Origin: Mesocentrotus franciscanus
Lineage: Eukaryota > Echinodermata > Echinoidea > Camarodonta > Strongylocentrotidae
Length of the DNA: 64,000 nucleotides
NCBI GenBank assembly: GCA_037976565.1
Contig: CP137672.1
Span: forward strand, 25,431,140 to 25,495,139
Direction of reading: 5' to 3'
The notes below the pieces were generated by a model, which was given only the letters and a program-made list of their open reading frames with translations, was not told the DNA's origin and ran no database searches. The first letter of the stretch is position 1; every line of letters begins with the position of its first letter. The position numbers and the translations under genes were made by a program. Below are positions 46,549-58,250 of the stretch, in pieces.

Positions 46549-47062
46549 GTGTCCACACACAACGCTTTCCGTGATTAGGGGTGATTAGTTATACCGTTTC
46601 GGGATAGTTATATGATGAAATTGTGTGTGTGGACGCTTACTAACGATACGTCATATAACGAAACGTTGTATAACAAAACACGGGTTTGGGCATCGTTTCG
46701 AACTAGAACTCAGTAAAGAATCACGTCTAATCACGCCTAATCACAGAATGTGTTGTGTGTGGATGTAACTAGTATAACTAACCGTATAACTGGGCCGGGC
46801 TTAACGTGACCTCGCGCGAAAGGAGACCTGACCTCTCATTTCCGCTTCCATTTCATGACCGCAGTAGCAAACTGCGCACCTATACAACATTTCGCTGTAG
46901 AGTTTCGGGATTACTTTCTTGTGTGTGTGGACACCATGGAATTTATAAATTGATTCTTTATACGACGTTTCTTGTGTGTGAACACCCTGAAATTTATACG
47001 ATGATTCTTTATACGACGTTTCGTTATAGAGTTTCGGGATAAATTGTTTTGTGTGTGGACAC
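46549..47062. mobile_element. 514-bp element with GTGTCCACACACAA inverted ends
   Basis: GTGTCCACACACAA (46549-46562) is exactly complementary to TTGTGTGTGGACAC (47049-47062). GTGTGTGTGGAC-like words recur inside near 46625, 46752, 46925 and 46977. AGTTTCGGGAT and TTTATACGACGTTTC also repeat, so the interior seems built of reiterated end-like modules. Non-coding; no clear target duplication. Confidence 0.8.
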
Positions 47063-47789
47063 ACTGTTATCAATATACTCAACATAGAGGGAAATTTCCA
47101 TTGCAACCAGATGACAGCTGAAGAGATAGTTATTACAGCTATGTCCTTCAATACAGAGTTAATGCCCTTCTGGTTCTTAATAGATAGAGGAAGAGGATTC
47201 CATTTTCAATTTTTACTGGATGCTTGATAACGAGTTTGTTATAGCAGTTACTGAGTTCACTAAACAGTTCAGTACATGGCAAATATAGATCCTTATGTAA
47301 ACATGTCTTTAAATATATTTTTGTAAAATTGTTTTGCTGTATTATTCACAAATAGAAATAAAAGATTGTCTTTCAGGCATTGAAAAGTGATATACCGGTA
47401 GTTATTGAAAAATGCTTGCAAATGTTAATGTTATGTGAGCTTGCTTTTATTTTTTGCGCCATGCAGTAATGAAATTTGATAGAAGGGGTTTGCTACCAGT
47501 ACCAGAGTTTACAATGCCTGTATTTACTTTTTTTTTCTTTCTAGATACGTGTACAAATTTTTGATATTAAATTTTTTCAGAGGGGTAAAGTGCATATTGG
47601 ATAAGAAATATAGACTTATACACAGCCATCTTCTCTGTTAGTAAATTGACTAGAAAGTGATAATGAGTCATTTTGGGGATATCTGGAACTACTCAAATAA
47701 ACAAAATTATCTAGCAACAGTACCCCCAGCTTTCTGAGAAAGTTGAAGGGCAAGAATAGACAAGAAGACTATGAGCTGAACCAGATGTC
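47063..47789. other. Non-coding
   Basis: Hairpin-family right arm at about 47155-47183; TACCGGTA at 47393-47400. No gene is supported. Confidence 0.4.
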
Positions 47790-48412
47790 TTTCTAGATTC
47801 TCCATCCTCCTATCTCCCCTCATCCTCCCTCATCCTTTGCTTCCTATCTTCCTCATCCCCCACACTCTCGTTCTCTCACCCTTTCGTTCTCTCACCCTTC
47901 TCTCTCAGTAAGCATCCCCTCATTTCAATTCCTCCACTCCCTCCTCACCCCCTATATCCATCTTCCCCTTTCCCGTCATCCTCTACATCTGTCTTCTCCC
48001 CCTCTCCCCTTATCCCTTATCTTCCACCTTTCCTTTACCCCTCCCCATCTCTCATATTGCTTTCTTACTTCATCTCCCATTTCTCCCTCCTCTTCCTTCA
48101 TCTCTGACCCTCCTCCCTTTCCTCCTCTGCTGCATGTTCCACCCTCTTTCCCCCTCATCCCCATTCTCACATCCTTCCCTCTTCATTGTTCCCTCTATCC
48201 CATCCTTCTTTCTCCCTCGTCCCCATCTGCCACATTTCATTCTTCTCTTCTTCCCTATCCTACTTCGCTTTACCTTTTCTTCCCCTTTTCTTCCCCTTTT
48301 CTTCCCCCTTCTCTTATTCCTTGTCTCTCTCTTGCCTTCCTTCACATTCCCATTCCCATGTTCTATCCTTTTCTCCCTCCCCCTCTTTATCCATCTTCCA
48401 TTCTGGTCTCAG
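47790..48412. repeat. Polypyrimidine stretch, about 620 bp
   Basis: The plus strand is almost wholly C/T, with CCCTC, CCTTTC and CATCC words but no fixed period. It gives spurious Ser/Pro/Leu-rich or Arg/Gly/Glu-rich frames. Confidence 0.85.
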
Positions 48413-49940
48413 TGGATTGAGATGATGTTGGTCTTGGGGTTCGGGTTAACATGACAAAGACTATTGACCATGATCACAAACAGACGCAAGTTTGTGCTGA
48501 CTTTAACAGGGGTTGTTCACACAAGTCATTCATCAGCCAAGATGAATACTGGTGAAGTACTTGAGAGTTTAGTTTGAGGTGTTACAAGTACGGTGACTCT
48601 CTGTATGCAGATTCTTTGTTATTGCTCTTATAATCTGATTAGTTCTTACTTTTAGCTAACTGTCTTGTACTGTGTAAACCTGTTTGTGTTTCAGAATGAA
48701 TCCTTTCTTGTTTTCTAGAATTGTTGATATTTTTGAAAACTAATCTGGTTTAAAAAAATGTTCAGTGTTAAGGATATACAGTATGATTATTACTCAATTC
48801 ATCGATATCGTTACTATTGTTACTGTCAATGCAATCACCATCACCATAAATGTCCTTTTCCTCCTTCTCCTCCTCCTTCTCAAATATATGATTATAATCT
48901 CATCATTACCTCCATCATTATCATCAGTAAAATGCCATCAGCATAGTCATCATCAATTACACCATATCTACTGAAACTGCCAACTTTCCTTTTCGACATC
49001 CACTCAAAAAAGGACAATACTTCTGGTGAACTTTTGTCTTGTGCGAATGACCCCATCCTGTCGCTGACCACACTCTCTTTACTGAGTAGATGAGGACCCC
49101 AAAATAAGTGAAATTCCCCTCATACTTGCCTGACACTTCTCATTATAATTAAATTTGCACTTTTGCAATAAGGTTCAAATTTCAATCTCATTTGGCTGAA
49201 AGTGGGGTGTCTGGTAATGGTGCTATTCATACCGTTTCCTACCATATTTGTGCATCTAGTGCATTCGCTAATTTCATTTATGATATTTTTACACTTTCAC
49301 CATTTTTGCCTCTCTGTGTGTCTCCTTTTATGGAGTAGGAAATCAATATCTTGCACTATCTTTCTTGTAGACTGTCAATCACATTTGATAAAATTTGAGA
49401 TAAGTTAATTTTCTTTTTACAGGAAGAAAATGATAATAAAAAAACTGAAGATTTTATGTACAATTTGTAACTGTGGAGTTAACATCATAACTCCTTATCT
49501 ATTAGTTAATGCATATTGTTAATATTTCACTATGATGATAATAATACATAACAGAAATAGCATTTAATATGATATACAATATGTCTAGTTTATCATGTTT
49601 AAACACTGATTATTCATAATTGTCAAATATGTTACATTTCTTTAAAAATGTTACACTGTCTGCAATGTTATATAGCCCATTTTGGATTTTAAAAAAGCTT
49701 TTCTTTGTTCTTGATTTATAATGGCACATGAAAGGTGTCAAGTCTGATATAATGGATTTTTTTTTACTTTTCATGGTGAACAATGGATAAGACGAATCAT
49801 GAAAAAAAAAACCTCATGAATTTCAGTTGTTGTTGATGTTTGTACACTAATATGTATCTCTTTTCTTATAATGACTACATTGTAGCTATACATCTTATTC
49901 TACAGTCTAAAGATAAAGTCTGTCCTTGCACATTTTAATT
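48413..49940. other. Non-coding
   Basis: A CTCCTTCTCCTCCTCCTT patch lies near 48860-48880. No gene is supported. Confidence 0.4.
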
Positions 49941-50060
49941 TATCTGACTGATTGACAGATCCGCCGATGATTGTCTTAGGGGATTTGCCTGTTGCGTTGC
50001 AGTGGAAGTATGTTTTGCATTGCGATTCAGTGGGATTTCCCCTCAAATACCATTGTGTTG
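49941..50060. promoter_or_regulatory. Candidate regulatory site with Pbx-Meis motif
   Basis: TGATTGACAG at 49949-49958 matches the composite Pbx-Meis/Prep site exactly, in a short repeat-free patch next to a hairpin element. Confidence 0.22.
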
Positions 50061-50092
50061 AAAACTTGAAGCAGCAACACCTTCCAATATGG

Positions 50093-50167
50093 TGTCTGTT
50101 TGGAGCCAGAAGGGCATTAACTCTGTGTTAAAGTATGTGAGTTAACGCCCTTCTGGCTCCAATCAGA
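50093..50167. repeat. Best-preserved hairpin-family element
   Basis: TGTCTGTTTGGAGCCAGAAG and CTTCTGGCTCCAATCAGA arms enclose GGGCATTAACTC and GAGTTAACGCCC, with a loop of TGTGTTAAAGTAT. The stem is nearly perfect over about 30 bp. This is the reference copy for the family. Confidence 0.9.
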
Positions 50168-50440
50168 TTATGGGTGTCAGAGGGGAATAAAACAGGGTTG
50201 TTTGATATCAGATGCATAAAACAGTATGTATAGATCTGGATGGGCATTTATGTATTCACAAATGAAAGAAAGAAATAGGGAGTTGAATTGGCAAAACGAC
50301 GGAAAAAAATTCACTCAAATAGTAGAATATTTTCTTCTTTTGTATCATCATAACTATCATGACTTGGGGATGACTTGCAATAGGGCAATCGACATTGAAT
50401 TTATTGCAAGATCATGTAATTCTTGCGAAAATTCAGGGAA
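50168..50440. other. Non-coding
   Basis: Nothing supported. Confidence 0.4.
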
Positions 50441-50458
50441 CATGAACATCATCAGAAT

Positions 50459-51290
50459 GAGAAGAGCTATGTGTTGCCAACAACATCCAGCTGCTCAACT
50501 CATCTGCCATCTACTTGTAACGATGACACTTTGTGGTCTACATTTTTATGTTTTTGCCAATGTCATGATATTTTATGCACTTCTTTCATATGAATACAGT
50601 TGAATAATATCTGTTTTTTTAAAGCAAACTTTAAAATATGCATCTACAAGTGCCTTGAAATGGGAAACATTTGGTTTGGGCAAAAGGGAATCTTCTTCCC
50701 ATTTAATTAAAAAGAAAATGGATTAATGTAATTTGTGAGATGAATATTACGACGGGGATGAATATTACGACGGCAATGAATTCAGAGATCAGTGCACATG
50801 AGTTTCATCTGAACAAGCAGAACTATGTGTTGCAAACCACATCCAGCTGCTTAACTTATCTGCCATCCCATAGCAACAATACTCAGGTTCACACGGCAGT
50901 CCATTAATTTTAAGTTTAGGCCGTGGTTTTCAAGTTAGAAGTTATCTTGTAGTTCGGGACCATGCGAACACACTCGTGGTTATGAAAGTTTTCTCCAAGT
51001 TATAAAAACCATGACTTCAAGCAGCGGGGGTCCTCACTTCAAGTTGTGTGCCTCGTAGATGCAATTAACTTTGAGGTTATGCCAGCTAAAATGACTGCTT
51101 ACCCGCTTGTAGTTAACTTTGAATGCTTGTTGTTTCGGTCCTGTGTGAACCTTCGTCGTTGTTAGTGGATCGTTGTTTATAACTTTGAGGTTTACAGACT
51201 GAAAGTTTAAAATTATGACGGTCATTCCCGTGTGAACATAACTAATGACAGTTTGTGGTCTTCATTTGAGGTTATTGCCAGCTAGTTATC
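50459..51290 (+). repeat. Duplicated segment, second copy split by a MITE
   Basis: Copy one at about 50459-50570 reads GCTATGTGTTGCCAACAACA, CATCCAGCTGCT, TCTGCCATC, GATGACACTTTGTGGTCTAC. Copy two begins at about 50820 with CTATGTGTTGCAAACCACAT and resumes at about 51240 with ATGACAGTTTGTGGTCTTC, the two parts separated by the element at 50887-51237. Confidence 0.7.
50887..51237. mobile_element. MITE with GTTCACACGG inverted ends
   Basis: Left end GTTCACACGGCAGTCCAT and right end (minus strand) GTTCACACGGGAATGACCGT. Weaker matching continues to TAATTTTAA. It is about 351 bp and non-coding, with internal repeats of AACTTTGAGGTT. It interrupts copy two of a local duplication. Confidence 0.75.
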
Positions 51291-51903
51291 CTTGTGTTCC
51301 AATCAACGCACATCAGTTGTTGGGTATCAGGAGTGGGATAAATAACATAGTTTGATTTGTGTTGTAACAGAGCATGATTTATACCCTCAAGGCAAACATT
51401 TTTTTGGGAGGGATAATTGAAATGTAATGTGATCTTTAAAGGGAGTTGTGAACTAGGAGTTTAACTTTATTTTCAGTTGAACCTTCCCCCTTCGTATCTC
51501 TTACAGACTGTCAATGTTAGTAGGTCATACTGTATGTACATGGAAATGATATCACCCTAAATTATATTGAATGACTTTAAATTGTAAATACATTTTATTT
51601 ATGAGGAATTTAATACCATATGTTGATATTTCAAATACTACATTTGCATTTTCGTATACAATCTTTATCTACAAAATGAGATATTTAATAAAGATACAAA
51701 TTACCCCCCTAATAATGATAGTGATAACTTCTAGTCAATGGTTTTTTTTCAAGAATATTAATAGCCAAGAAGAGTTTTACAGCGCTGGATATTTTTTTAA
51801 TACAAATGAATTAGGCATTGATTTGCTGCTTTTTTTTATATAGGTGGCTGCCACATCAACAACTGAGAAAGATTGGCAACCGTTAAACATTTCCATCCAA
51901 CTA
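51291..51903. other. Non-coding, AT-rich
   Basis: Nothing supported. Confidence 0.4.
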
Positions 51904-52192
51904 GTAGAGGTGTTGTGGTCGAGTGGATACGTCACCAGACTATGGATCACAAGGCCCGCAGTTCGAGTCCCTTGGTGGCACTTGTGTCCTTTAGCAAGAC
52001 ATTAATCTACATTTGCCACACTCGACCCAGGTGAGGTAAATGGGTACCTGGTAGGAATATTCCTTGAAATGCACTGTGCCCTGATAACGGCTGCCGGAGC
52101 TAAAGCTAGGGTAATTATTTCCAAAGCTCTTTGGAAGCGCATAGGGACGTTATATAATGTGATATGCGCTATACAAGAACTGAATATTACTT
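51904..52192 (+). mobile_element. tRNA-derived SINE, copy 3
   Basis: Plus-strand copy with A box TGGTCGAGTGG (51916-51926) and B box GTTCGAGTCC (51961-51970), 35 bp apart. Then come the conserved body (CCCAGGTGAGGTAAATGGGT) and an end reading GCGCTATACAAGAACTGAAT. It is opposite in orientation to the other copies and diverged by indels. Confidence 0.82.
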
Positions 52193-53264
52193 AACTAGAC
52201 AATGATGAAACCATTTGGGAGGTGAAAAGAGAAATTTGTAAAATATAGAGAAAAAGTTGGCAGAATAAAGTGTAGGACTCAAACCAAAATACATAGAGTC
52301 AAGTCATCAACACAGCTCTAAATGTTAAAAAATGAAGCTACTCTCATCAGTAGAACATTACTGGTCAAATAACAAGGATGGATAATATAAATCAATATTT
52401 CTCAATCCATTTCCATGTGTGTACTTGATATAGGTCCTTAACCTTGCATTCTGCACTCTATAATTGACTAGTCTACAGATTCAGGCTAGATATGAAATTA
52501 TATTTAATGGAAAAAGGAAAAAGTTGCTCTAGCTATGTGTTCATGGGCCTATGAGAGGTTTGAATTGGTTGAAGTTTGTTTTCATTTGTTTATAAGTCAG
52601 AATTCATTAGAGCTGTCCATTGACTAGATCAAGATATATGTATGTAGACCCATATATATTACAGACTTCATAATTGGTCATTAACATACAGCTAATGTTT
52701 TCATGAAGAATTTATTTTCTTTTGTTTTGGATTTCGTATTGCGATTGCCTGCTTAATACCTGTGTGACAATAGTGAATAGTATGATATTTCAATTTTTTA
52801 TTTATGAAATTCCATATCTACACATTGGCTAATTAAGACTGAAAATGATATTTGCCTGTGTTGAGCATGATTAGCCTACATATAGATTTTCAGATCACCC
52901 ATAACATCCATAGTAAGGTCTGTACTCCAAGACTATGTTAAAAAGAGTATATTGACCTCTTTTTCCTCTGTGTCAATGTGATTGGGAGGGCATAGCTAGC
53001 CTAGCAGCCCTTTGATACAGTGTTATTTGTAGTTGTCAAATTATGATATTGATGATGTTAGTTCCAGATGCATATGGTGACTTTGCTTGTTGTGTGGTGA
53101 AATGAAAGGGGATGGCTAAAATCATTAAGTTTTGTTGTTGGCAACTTCCGCCTCCACTAACCTCTGCCGGTCGTCGCCGGTCATAAGGAATTCTAGTTAT
53201 GTCCGATAAATATTGCTAATAGTCACTTGTGGATGGATAGAAGCATTGGACAGAGAGAAAGAGA
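52193..53264. other. Non-coding, AT-rich
   Basis: Nothing supported. Confidence 0.4.
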
Positions 53265-53374
53265 TGAGAATGAAATAGGGAGAGGGAGAGGAAGAGAGAG
53301 AGAGAGAGAGAGAGGAAGAGAGAGAGAGAGAGAGAGAGAGAGGGGAAGGAAAGGGAAGGAGGGAGGAAGGGACG

Positions 53375-53414
<40 letters not shown>

Positions 53415-53505
53415 GAGGAAAGGGGAAGGGAAAGGAAAGGAAATGGATGGAGGGAGGGAGGGAGGGAGGGAGGGAGGGAGGGACAGACGGACAGAGGGAG
53501 AGACT
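53265..53505. repeat. GA, GGAAAG and (GGGA)n purine block
   Basis: (GA)n runs at 53290-53342 and 53380-53411, then GGAAAG words, then (GGGA)n at about 53449-53482. Plus strand is purine-only over most of its length. Confidence 0.92.
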
Positions 53506-54634
53506 GTTATAGACCATTTAAAATAAGACACACGCACTCTTAATTAGTAGAAATTGGGATATCATTGACAAATAAAAAAGAACTATCATTCATGTTCTGC
53601 ATGAATATAGTGTCTAAAATGTATGGTGAAGTCACTTCCAAAGTTTTAAAATCCTAACTGAAGAGTCTATCCAGGAAGAAACATTGTAATAGTGCTTTTC
53701 CACTTCAAATGGGGATTGGTCAGTTGTGACAATTTTCATTGACACATATGTGTCCACTCATAATCTGAGTCCGATTAACAAATATACCGAATAAATTGGT
53801 AATTTTGGCCAAGGTTTAGGTCAGTAGATTATCTTGACCCAATGTTGGTTAAAATAAACCCATTTAATTGGTTGTTTTGACCAATATCCTGTTCAAACAC
53901 AAATCAGATCTACTAAATGACCATGGCTGGACTTGACCAGTTCTTTTTTAGAGTGTGATGAACTATTTATTTCTTTCTATTATGAATTAAGTTTCTAATT
54001 TTAAGTACATTGAATAAAGGATGAAGACAATTTTCCCATTTACGATGTCTTGTTAACCCTTTGAGTGCCATAGATATGTGTTAAGGTGTTAACTACAGTA
54101 TTGACAGTGGATATTGTAAATTTGGACTACATAAAGTTTAGTTTCCTCTCTTAAAATTAAAAAATGGGTAGATGACCTGTGAAGTTCAACATCATGGAAC
54201 ACCTTTTGTACTAAGATGAGCACTGTTAAAAAATCCACAATATCATTATTAACTTATTTAATTATTAAATGTTATTTGTGATATATACATATAACATGAT
54301 GATGAAAATGGTTGAAAATATCAACCCACGACAATTTCAATAGCCTTGTGCATTGAAATGTGTCACACAACAATGATACATTACATGATATGAACATGAT
54401 ACTGACATGGTATCCATAGGAATATCAATAAGGGTATTAAAATGCCCTCAAGTTGTTTTCTTGAAAGTCTTAGCAATCATGCAAGGTATGTATGTAAACT
54501 CTCAGACCAAGGAAGGTTTAAACCAAGGGATACATGTAGTAAGTTTCAGTTTTCTTTATGTGTAAAATGTCTCGGACAGGTTTCCTTTTTGTACACCTTG
54601 ATCAGCGTGAGTCACTGGTCAGGAATGTGCTTAT
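53506..54634. other. Non-coding; possible small inverted element
   Basis: At 53810-53960 the words TTGGTTAAAATAAACC and GGTTGTTTTGACCAA suggest a decayed inverted repeat. Otherwise nothing is supported. Confidence 0.3.
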
Positions 54635-55465
54635 TTCATTTACAGCTCTCAATTATGGTGTTGGTACAAGGAGTCGGGTTTGCATTGGGTGTGTAGGGAT
54701 ACACCCACTGTGATAATGAAATGAGTGATTGTTAGATGTGTGGAGGAGAGAGGTAGAGAATTAGATGCGAAGGGAGAGAGGAAGAGATGGAGGAATGAAG
54801 GGAGGAAGGGAGGGAGGGAGAGAGAGAGAGAGAGAGAGAGGACAGAGAAAGGACAGAGAAAGGGGAGGGAAGGAGAGACAGAGATAGAGAGATAGAGAGA
54901 CAGAGACAGAGAGAAAGGAGGAGGGGAGGAGGTGGAGGAAGGGAGAGATGAAAAAATAAAAGGAAAGAGGAGTATATTTTCATTTACAGCTCTCAATTAT
55001 GGTGTTGTTGTAACAAGGAGTCAGGTTTGCATTGGGTGTGTAGGGATAGACCCACTGTGATAATGAAATGAAAGATTGTGAGATGGAGGAGAGAGGAGGA
55101 GAAGAAGAATTAGAGGGGCAGGGGAGGGGAATAGGGAGAGACAGGGAGAGAGAGAGATGAAAAAGAAAAGGGAAGAGAAGTACATTTTCATTTACAGCTC
55201 TCAATTATGGTGTTGTTGTATTAACAAGGAGTCAGGTTTGCATTGGGTGTGTAGGGATAGAACCACTGTGATAATGATTGTGAGATGGAGGAGAGAGGAG
55301 GAGAGCAGAAGAGAGAGAGAGAGGGGGGAAGAGGGAGGGAGTGAGGGGGGGGTGGTAGGGAAGGAGAAAGAGAGAGAGAGAGAGGGGTGAGGTAGGGGGG
55401 CGGTGAGGTAGGGAGGAAGAAAGAAAGATGGAGAGAGAGAGAGAGAGAGAGAGGGGGTGAGTAAA
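54635..55465 (+). repeat. Triplicated unit with expanded GA tracts
   Basis: The anchor TACAGCTCTCAATTATGGTG starts at 54641, 54985 and 55193. Each is followed by AAGGAGTCxGGTTTGCATTG, GGTGTGTAGGGATA, CCACTGTGATAATGA and a GA-rich run of different length. The periods, 344 and 208 bp, differ because of those GA runs. Confidence 0.93.
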
Positions 55466-57240
55466 CAGAGAAAGGAAGAAAATCTACTGCTGATGTGAAC
55501 TTGGCACAATGAAAAATCTAGATCTAAACCATCTAGTATCTGCAGGGAATAATATTACTTCTCAAATTTGATTAGCTGTTTTGGTCGATGGGAAAAATAC
55601 TTTAAACAAAGTTCTGTACAGTCCTATGTAAAAAACCTGCTACACAAAAGAAATTTTGTGTAGCAGTCATATAAAAAATGCATAGCAAATTGCTATGCGA
55701 TACCAGGAAAATTATTCCCTGATCTGTGCCTTCAGACAACTAACATGGTCATACTTGTCCTAGCATTAGTTGTCCTGGGATAGTAAGTAGTTCATGGATG
55801 TTAGTCTAGGGGTAGTTGTCTGAGGATACATATCCTGGAGAATTTAGTTTTCTCATAGGGGGAAGGTCTGGATACTAATTGTCCTTAGGTAAAGTTGTTG
55901 TCTTGGATAGCAATACAGGGATGCTAGTCCGGGGTTTCCCAGAATCTCCGGAAGTAACTACGAGGGAACAAACTTGGTATTACAGATCTCATCTCATCCT
56001 CTCCTCTTTCTGTCAGCTGTACCAGTGAGTAAAGGTTGTATTCCTCTACCGTCATGACGGTCCATTTGATTGAGTTTGAACCTGTTACCCAAGACAACAA
56101 ACAACATCGAAACGCAACACACATTCAATACCATCAATGCCCCTTTCTCTTTCCTAACCCACGTCGTTTTAATGAACCCAAGAAACACGATACAACCTAC
56201 GGAGGGACTAAGGGCCGTAAGTGAATAACGAATGGAAAGGTCAGGGTGCCAAATTTGATTTTCGGGGATCTAATTGTGTAACCTGTTCCTGGTGAGACCC
56301 CAGTTTGGAAGTATTTGGAGAAATTAGTCCATTTTAGAGGGGCACCCCTAGTCTTGCTTTCACACTTGTGTGTCCTAACCCATTTACCCCACAGAATCTG
56401 TGAGAGTTGCAGCTTCACCGAGATGGGTTTTTGGTTGTTTTACGAGAAGAAAGTTTGATACTTTTCAGGCCTGACTGTAATTGAGTGTGTAAATGCTAGC
56501 ATTAAATACATTTATACTTTACGAGATACAATTTGTCATGTATAATATGATTTCAGTATATTATTGTAAGCTACAGACAACTTCTTAGAGTTTTCATGCT
56601 CTTATACTATTCTTGAAATCAAAGTACATGGCTTTCATTCTTTCCTCCACCCTATCAGTATTTTTCATTAAATATTGATTTTTATAAACTCATATTTAAG
56701 TCAATGAAATGTCAATTTTCATGGAAGTTTTCAAGGTGGTGGCAATTTAAGTTAACTTTTATACATAGGGATTCATACAATCTTAGATTATTTTATATAT
56801 ACTGGAAGAAAAATTTCATCAGTATAGTTTATGATTGACTGGCATTTTGATGCCAAAGCTTGAATTTGTTTATAGTTTGCATAGCATGCATTAGAAGGGA
56901 TTAAAATCATACTTTTGTCAGCAATGAATGATGTAGCCATTCAACTCGGATTCGCTATTTTTCGTTTGATGATGTTTGTTATTTTTTTCAAGAAAAATTC
57001 TTCTGGACTAAGGCATATTGATAATTGATATCTCTTTTTTAAAAGGATGCATGCAGAAGCTATATTTGGTGTCGATTGATATGAGATCCAAAACTGAAAC
57101 TGATAATATTTGCTTGTTTGCCTGTTTGTATCCTAATAATATTTTTATCCCATACATGAAATTAAAACTAGGAGGGCCAGATGTTCATGTGAGACTTACA
57201 TGAAAAGCAAAAATAATCCATAAATCATATCAAAATGTCA
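55466..57240. other. Non-coding
   Basis: 55700-55930 holds weak, dispersed relatives of the minisatellite unit at 17.5 kb (TAGTTGTCCTGGG, GGGGTAGTTGTCTGAGG). No gene is supported. Confidence 0.35.
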
Positions 57241-57640
57241 ATTTACTTTAACGATCGATGCAGGATATACAATCGTGTAATCCGCATTCAAATGTTGTTT
57301 CAGGACATCGCCCGTAGACGAAACTGATGTAAAGTTGTCATAATATTGTTGTCGCAATGAGGCTGGGCTGTAAAGATCTTTTGTTGGTAGGTAAAGTGCA
57401 GGGAGGCTGTTTCTTTACGAGTGTTAACACACCATGTGCCTGTTACAACACGTCTGCATTGTGTTCATGTGGAAATCAATTAGTGTCCTAAGGGTAAATT
57501 CAACGTGAAGTTCGTAAGCGGGTGAAAGTCAGGCCTAACTTTCCTGTCAAAAGGGTGAGGGGGCGTGCAATGATTTATTCAGGCCGGGAATTTCATAAGC
57601 ATGAGTAGCTGCATTAATTGTGCAGTGGTCCTCGTATCTG
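57241..57640. other. GC-richer, repeat-free island
   Basis: Less AT-rich than both flanks, with a GTGTTAACAC palindrome (57421-57430). A possible conserved non-coding element; no exon signals. Confidence 0.2.
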
Positions 57641-57884
57641 TTAAGCCTAGTCAGAAAGGAGTATTCTTATGGCATGAAAAATTCTTGTGTATTCTTTGCT
57701 GTCCCAGATTTCTAAAGTAGGCCTATATATTCTTCAAGTGTGAAGGCAGGTGGGTTAGGAGGTTCATTTATGAAAAGTGCTAAAGACAGGACCTTTCAAA
57801 GATGTCAGAAAAGGAAGAAAAATGAATACCATGGAGTTATGTATGATTTTAATTACTGCAGAGCTAACAGGGATAAAGAAAATT
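57641..57884. other. Non-coding
   Basis: Nothing supported. Confidence 0.4.
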
Positions 57885-58250
57885 TACTACTGAAAGAGGG
57901 GGAAATGAGACATTGAAGACAGAGATGGAGGAAAAGACAGAGACAGAGAGGAAGGGAGAGAGAGATAGATAGAGAGAGAGAGAGAGAGGGAGGGGAGACA
58001 GTTAGAGGGGGAGAGGAAGGGAGAGATAGAGAGAGATAGAGAGATAGAGAGATAGAGAGAGAAAGAGAGAGAGATAGAGAAACAAAGTGAGAGAGTGAGT
58101 CGGGAGGGGGGTAATAGATAAATAAGAGAAGAGAAGAGGGATAGCATGAGTGGAGGGGAAAATGGAGAAGAAGAAGAAGACTTAAAGGGAAGGAGAAGTT
58201 CAGAAGGAGAAGAAAAGCTGAGAGAGAAAGAGACAGAGAGAAAAACAAAA
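57885..58250. repeat. GA/GATA-rich purine block
   Basis: (GA)n and GATAGA words from 57955 to 58090, then AGAAGAAGAA and GAGAAAG words. Interrupted but purine-biased throughout. Confidence 0.85.

Noticed and set aside
47976..48454. Arg/Gly/Glu-rich and Ser/Pro-rich frames
   Set aside because: They are readings of the polypyrimidine stretch.
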